Made by a program: the position numbers and the translations under genes
Assembly (NCBI GenBank): GCA_905234755.1
Contig: CAJOIT010000009.1
Span: 24,793-88,792, forward strand
Direction: 5' to 3'
Length of the DNA stretch: 64,000 bases
Source: an uncultured Bacteroidales bacterium
Lineage (GTDB): Bacteria > Bacteroidota > Bacteroidia > Bacteroidales > ML635J-15
The notes under the pieces: generated by a model
What the model saw: the letters and a program-made list of their open reading frames with translations, nothing else
Database searches by the model: none
Told to the model about the DNA's origin: nothing
In this document: positions 60,336 through 64,000 of the stretch, piece after piece
Layout: each line of letters starts with the position of its first letter
Numbering within the stretch: position 1 is the first letter of the stretch

Positions 60336-60821
60336 ATGAAGAAGTTATTTTCAATCATCGTTATCGCTCTTATGGGAGCACTCGTATTGTCATCATGCAA
60401 CAAGAATGACTACGAAACAGAACCTTTGAAGACCGTAAATGTATCGGGTAAAGTTGAAGCAAGACTTGATTTGACGGCTGTAGACGAATACGGATATCCT
60501 GTATATCAGAACGCTCCTTCTGGAACTAGAATAATATTCAAGACTGATGCCTCAAATCTTTGCAAGACAGTTGACACCAACTACGAATACAGCACATTGC
60601 AATATGAAACCACCGTTGACAACAATGGTAATTATTCAATTGATTTACCTGCCGTTAACTTTAAACCTGTTACATATACGATTATTCCTGTCGAGTTTAA
60701 AGCTAACCAAAGACAGAATGCTGCTGGTGCTGTAATTGAATATAATTATTCGGCATCGGACAATTCCGTAACTGTTCGCGAAGGTGAAGTTAAATATGGA
60801 ATTGATATTATGTACAATTAA
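60336..60821 (+). CDS. Small lipoprotein of unknown function
   Basis: A 161-residue lipoprotein; lipobox LVLSSC (Cys-21). The mature domain is beta-rich (TVNVSGKVEARLDLTAVDEYG, TVDNNGNYSIDLPAVNFKPVTY) and looks like a carboxypeptidase-regulatory or transthyretin-like Ig sandwich. No named family. Located 46 bases after the barrel gene, possibly co-transcribed. An imperfect GC hairpin with T-tail (60841-60868) follows. Confidence 0.75.
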   Translation: MKKLFSIIVIALMGALVLSSCNKNDYETEPLKTVNVSGKVEARLDLTAVDEYGYPVYQNAPSGTRIIFKTDASNLCKTVDTNYEYSTLQYETTVDNNGNYSIDLPAVNFKPVTYTIIPVEFKANQRQNAAGAVIEYNYSASDNSVTVREGEVKYGIDIMYN

Positions 60822-60884
60822 CGATTGCATTAAATACCTAAAAGGCCGTCCACTATGGGCGGCTTTTTGTTTACTAACGGCATG

Positions 60885-60914
60885 AAAAAAGGCTGGCGAT
60901 TGCCAGCCTTTTTT
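60885..60914 (-). terminator. Terminator of the 60.9-kb lipoprotein gene (bidirectional)
   Basis: AAAAAAGGCTGGC / GCCAGCCTTTTTT with a 4-base loop and T/A runs on both sides, between convergent genes. Confidence 0.87.
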
Positions 60915-60933
60915 TTGTTTGAACACTTGACAA

Positions 60934-61407
60934 TTAGTTCTTCTTGCCTATTCCGAGCTTGTTAGCTGCATCCTTGCCAGCGTTTACTGCTTCCTTTGTA
61001 TTGTCTGCAGTTTTCTTAGCAAGCTTTACAGAAGCATCTTCCATTCTCTTGTTCAAAGCTTTGAAGCGGTTCAACTGAGCATCGTTAAGATTGTCTTCTT
61101 TAATCTTAGCCTTTGCTGCTTCAGCATTGGTCTTTACTTCCTTTGCCTTGTCAATACCGCCATTGTCAACGAATTCTTCATAGCTCTTTACGAACTTTTC
61201 GTACTCGTCGAGGTACTGGTCGAAATTAACAACATCGTTAGTTGCTGCTGGAGCTGCTGTTGCTTCTGCTGCTGGAGCTTCTTCAACTTCTTCAACAGTT
61301 GCTTCTGCGTTCTGATCTTCTTCTGCTTCTGCTGGCTTGTCGTTGCAGGAAACAGCCATAAGTGCTACGAATAAAGCACTTGCCATAAATACTAATGTCT
61401 TTTTCAT
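60934..61407 (-). CDS. Small Ala/Glu-rich helical lipoprotein
   Basis: A 157-residue lipoprotein; lipobox ALMAVSC (Cys-21). After an Ala/Glu/Pro-rich linker (residues ~25-57), the rest is predicted as long amphipathic helices rich in Lys and Glu (YLDEYEKFVKSYEEFVDNGG, ALNKRMEDASVKLAKKTADN), a coiled-coil look. Found as an abundant small lipoprotein type in Bacteroidetes; function unknown. A TAAATTTG box on the minus strand lies at 61449-61442. Confidence 0.78.
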   Translation of the reverse strand: MKKTLVFMASALFVALMAVSCNDKPAEAEEDQNAEATVEEVEEAPAAEATAAPAATNDVVNFDQYLDEYEKFVKSYEEFVDNGGIDKAKEVKTNAEAAKAKIKEDNLNDAQLNRFKALNKRMEDASVKLAKKTADNTKEAVNAGKDAANKLGIGKKN

Positions 61408-61441
61408 TTTAATAATTATTAAATTTTTAAATTAGATACCG

Positions 61442-61449
61442 CAAATTTA
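61442..61449 (-). promoter_or_regulatory. -7 element TAAATTTG for the helical lipoprotein gene
   Basis: TAAATTTG followed by CGG on the minus strand, 34 bases before the ATG at 61407. No clear -33 box. Confidence 0.45.
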
Positions 61450-61500
61450 TTTATTTTTTAAAAACGATGAATCTTTTTTTTATTTTTTTATGTTGGTTCG

Positions 61501-61630
61501 TTAAATTTTGCATTGTCACAGTTTTTGCAGTTTTTCAAAGCAAAAACATGCGCCAATGCTTTATAATCAATGCATTATTTCTACAATATATGTAACCTCT
61601 CCGAGGTTATTATAAATTCTCAAATATTGG
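61501..61630 (-). repeat. Dispersed ~125-bp repeat, copy B (inverted relative to copy A)
   Basis: The reverse complement aligns with 11256-11382 over about 125 bases, best in ATAACCTCGGAGAGGTTACA. It fills much of the 369-base gene-free stretch 61408-61776, which also holds a promoter box, a REP palindrome and a terminator. Confidence 0.65.
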
Positions 61631-61683
61631 TGTCTGTCATTCATCAACATTTAGAATCTGAAAAGAAGCAAATAAAACAAATA

Positions 61684-61711
61684 GTAGAGATGTAATGCAT
61701 TACATCTCTAC
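61684..61711. repeat. Perfect 28-bp REP palindrome
   Basis: The arm GTAGAGATGTAATG is followed by its exact reverse complement. It shares length and outer arms with the palindrome inside the transposase gene at 26024-26051. Confidence 0.88.
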
Positions 61712-61726
61712 ATGATACCACACAAA

Positions 61727-61755
61727 AAAAGGCCGCTCTTTCGAGCGACCTTTCT
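61727..61755 (-). terminator. Terminator of the large T9SS cargo gene
   Basis: AAAGGCCGCTC / GAGCGACCTTT with one mismatch and a TTTC loop, just past the leftward stop at 61777. Confidence 0.75.
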
Positions 61756-61776
61756 ATTTTGATTGTGTGCTAAATA

Positions 61777-64000
61777 TTATTCAACAACAATCTGCTCAAC
61801 GTAAACCTTATCGCCGTTGATGATTCTTACGAAGTAAGCACCTGGACGGAGGTCGTGGTTGAAGTTCATTGTTTCACCGCTCATAACATTGATGTCGCGT
61901 GTTTCAACAACTGCGCCGCGAGCGTCGATGAGCTGGTAGGTTGCATCACCTTCGATGTTGCTGAAGTCGATGCTGAACATACCGTTGTTCGGGTTCGGGT
62001 AGATTGCCATAGAACCAGATTCAAGGATATCAACTGATGATGCAGGAACGAATGTAACGCTTACAGCCATATCGCTAGATACACCAAGTATCGAGAACGT
62101 GAATCCAGCCAAATCTTCTTCTTCGACTTCTACTGGAGTACCATCAACAATAAGTTCACCAATCTGGTAGTTTTCTTCCGGAGTGATTACAAGATACAGG
62201 TCATCATCTTCATTTACTGTAACTACGCCATTCACAACAGCAATTTCATTATCATCTTCATCAGTTGGGATAACGGTTCCGTGTTCGCCAACGGTAAGAG
62301 TGATTGTGTAGGTTGTTGCAGGTATTGCCTCAAATGTAACTACAAGAGTGACATCTGCCATTACAGGTTCGAATGTGTAGGTATAACCGCCAAGTTGTTC
62401 TGCTGTAAGTTCTACAGTTTCTCCACCTACTGTGAGAGCTTCAATCTGATAGCCAGTAGCAGGTGTTATTACAAATTCTGGTGTAGCACCTTCATTTACT
62501 GTAATAGGTTCTGAAACTAAAGCATCGTTATATAAAACGGTACCGTTTTCACCAGCATCAACAGTGATTGTATATGTAGGAATCAACTCGAATGTAACGT
62601 TGATAGTGTGGTTAGCTGTTACATTTTCGAATGTGTAGAAGAAGGCTTCTTCACCTGCAACAACATCATTGGCAACATTTGCTTCGTCTTCAGTTTCAGC
62701 ATCAACTACTACAGCAGCAATGCGGTAACCTTCAGCAGGAGTGATTGTGAACGTCTTATCATAGCCGTACATTACTTCTGCGCTTGCAGGGTCAATTGTT
62801 CCGTTTTCACCAGCAGTTGCTGTGATTGTGTAAACAGGAAGTACAACCTTGAAATTGTCGATGAACAATGCATCCTGATCTGCTTCAGATTCACACTTAA
62901 TACCGATGTAGATTTCCTGATCAGCGTATGCAGAAAGGTCAATGTTAGCAATTGATGCATAGTCTGCAGTTTCTACAATCTGTGTTGTAAGAATCTGTGT
63001 TGCTGACGCATAGTTAGCAGGATCATCCATTACATATACCGAGAATTTTTCTGTATAGTAATAAGAGTAACCTGCATAATCGAATGTCAAGTATGCACCG
63101 TCAACAATTGCAATCTTCGGAGAGATTAGCCAGTCATTAGCATCATTATCTGGAGAATAAACATATCCACCAGTAATATTGCCATCTCCAATCAAATCAC
63201 CGATATTCCATGCTCCACCATATATGCCGCCCCAATCTTCTGCATCGTTGTTTGCATCAATTACAGTCCAGCAAAGAACAGAATTTGAAGACATATCAAA
63301 TGTTTCAACAAATGGAACACTGTATGCTGAACCGTCACATTCGGTTCCAAAGTAAGTTACTGTCCAACTTTCAGCATTTTCGCAGTTCGACTGAACATAA
63401 ACATAGTAGTATGTTGCTGGAGTTAAGTCGGTAAGTGCAAGAGTTGCCTCATCGCCTTCAAGAGCAACTATATCGTTATAAACGAATTCGGTTGCAGCCA
63501 ACAATTCTTCTTCAGACCCGTATGCCACAGTCGATACCTTTACGATATAAGTTGTTTCCTGATACATCTTATCCCAGCTCAATGTTGCACCAGTTGAGGT
63601 AACATTTTCTACTGTTATTTCAGCAGGATTTACACAAGCGTTCGGGTCGTTGGTGATAGTAACAGTCCAGTTTGCAACGCTTTCGCCGTCTTCTGCTGTA
63701 ACAGCATACTGTACAGGAGCGCTGAAGTTCTGAGCATCACCACTTACAGGATTGATTGTTGCCATAGGTGAAACTTCGATAGTCGGAGCAATAGTGTTGT
63801 TTTCGAGGTCAAAATCCCATTCAGCGTAAGCAGTAACAGTGTGTTCTACAGGATCGATTGCCGATTCGCCAACCTGACCAACAAATGAGAAAGCAACAAT
63901 GTCGTTTGCCGAACTTGCGGCTTCTGCCTTGGTTACTGTTACTGTCCAGTTTCTAGTTTCTGTTTCATCTTCGGATGTAACTGAGTATGCATAAGTCTTA
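61777..64000 (-). CDS. Large multi-domain T9SS-secreted protein (5' end outside window)
   Basis: The frame is open from the stop at 61777 to the right window edge; the internal Met at 63765 is not the start. Visible domains from the N-terminal side: Ig-like repeats of DUF5018 type (each ending NWTVTVT or NWTVTIT), a fibronectin-III-like module (ITVENVTSTGATLSWDKMYQ, LTDLTPATYYYVYV), and a MAM/cleaved-adhesin-like lectin domain (YVYSPDNDANDWLISPKI, IDNFKVVLP). Three repeats of InlB/Flg_new_2 type follow (YTITATAGENGTIDP, YTITVDAGENGTV, YTITLTVGEHGTV), and then a type A sorting domain (IYPNPNNGMFSIDF, LRPGAYFVRIINGDKVYVEQ). Probably a large surface adhesin or peptidase-associated protein. Only the C-terminal ~740 residues are here. 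Confidence 0.88.
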   Translation of the reverse strand, partial: KTYAYSVTSEDETETRNWTVTVTKAEAASSANDIVAFSFVGQVGESAIDPVEHTVTAYAEWDFDLENNTIAPTIEVSPMATINPVSGDAQNFSAPVQYAVTAEDGESVANWTVTITNDPNACVNPAEITVENVTSTGATLSWDKMYQETTYIVKVSTVAYGSEEELLAATEFVYNDIVALEGDEATLALTDLTPATYYYVYVQSNCENAESWTVTYFGTECDGSAYSVPFVETFDMSSNSVLCWTVIDANNDAEDWGGIYGGAWNIGDLIGDGNITGGYVYSPDNDANDWLISPKIAIVDGAYLTFDYAGYSYYYTEKFSVYVMDDPANYASATQILTTQIVETADYASIANIDLSAYADQEIYIGIKCESEADQDALFIDNFKVVLPVYTITATAGENGTIDPASAEVMYGYDKTFTITPAEGYRIAAVVVDAETEDEANVANDVVAGEEAFFYTFENVTANHTINVTFELIPTYTITVDAGENGTVLYNDALVSEPITVNEGATPEFVITPATGYQIEALTVGGETVELTAEQLGGYTYTFEPVMADVTLVVTFEAIPATTYTITLTVGEHGTVIPTDEDDNEIAVVNGVVTVNEDDDLYLVITPEENYQIGELIVDGTPVEVEEEDLAGFTFSILGVSSDMAVSVTFVPASSVDILESGSMAIYPNPNNGMFSIDFSNIEGDATYQLIDARGAVVETRDINVMSGETMNFNHDLRPGAYFVRIINGDKVYVEQIVVE

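Overview
The window reads as chromosomal DNA of a Bacteroidetes bacterium, most likely order Bacteroidales. Three things support this. Many starts are preceded by the Bacteroidetes promoter pattern TTTG-N19-TAnnTTTG with almost no Shine-Dalgarno sequences. Secreted proteins carry type A and type B sorting domains of the type IX secretion system (T9SS). Several families are typical of the phylum: DUF5683, FISUMP, NamZ/DUF1343, YfhO, VorB and TIGR02757. Most of the window is ordinary housekeeping sequence. No rRNA, tRNA, CRISPR array or prophage was recognised.

Layout. 0-2 kb: the end of an AAA ATPase gene cut by the window edge, a uracil-DNA-glycosylase-family gene and an array of short palindromic repeats. 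2-11 kb: polA, a glutamine synthetase, a YdcF-like protein, a LysE-type exporter, a Bax-inhibitor-1 protein and an M3 peptidase lipoprotein. 11-20 kb: a repeat-rich gap, two adjacent FISUMP lectin-fold genes, a divergent phosphoglycerate kinase and a 1432-residue T9SS adhesin with its small upstream partner. 20-26 kb: an overlapping operon (YfhO-like membrane protein, dapF, PHP phosphoesterase, ispG) and a REP-associated transposase gene with a REP palindrome inside it. 27-35 kb: a parA-parB-DUF5683-mltD-ddl-nitroreductase-barrel-M20 peptidase run joining chromosome segregation and cell-wall genes. 35-42 kb: a His/Ser-rich secreted protein broken by a 47-bp tandem duplication, an esterase-LysM protein, and two tandem GH3-type acyl-adenylating enzymes with a HAD phosphatase. 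42-49 kb: acyltransferase, TIGR02757, trmN6, universal stress protein, and a NamZ plus NlpC/P60 peptidoglycan pair. 49-54 kb: a YafQ-type toxin-antitoxin pair and three secreted-protein genes, the last a frameshifted metalloprotease. 54-64 kb: a four-subunit 2-oxoacid:ferredoxin oxidoreductase operon, rplY-pth-psd, small envelope proteins and the 3' part of a large T9SS cargo gene running off the end.

The most interesting signal is in the two FISUMP genes (11.8-13.7 kb). Their C-terminal segments differ mainly at the first two bases of NNC/NNT codons while the third base is kept. That is the footprint expected of a diversity-generating retroelement rewriting AAC/AAT codons. No reverse transcriptase or template repeat lies in this window, so the inference needs the rest of the genome. 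Other points worth checking are the REP palindrome inside the transposase gene, a diverged ~125-bp repeat present in two inverted copies 50 kb apart, arrays of mini-hairpins, and two apparently reversible frameshifts in secreted-protein genes.
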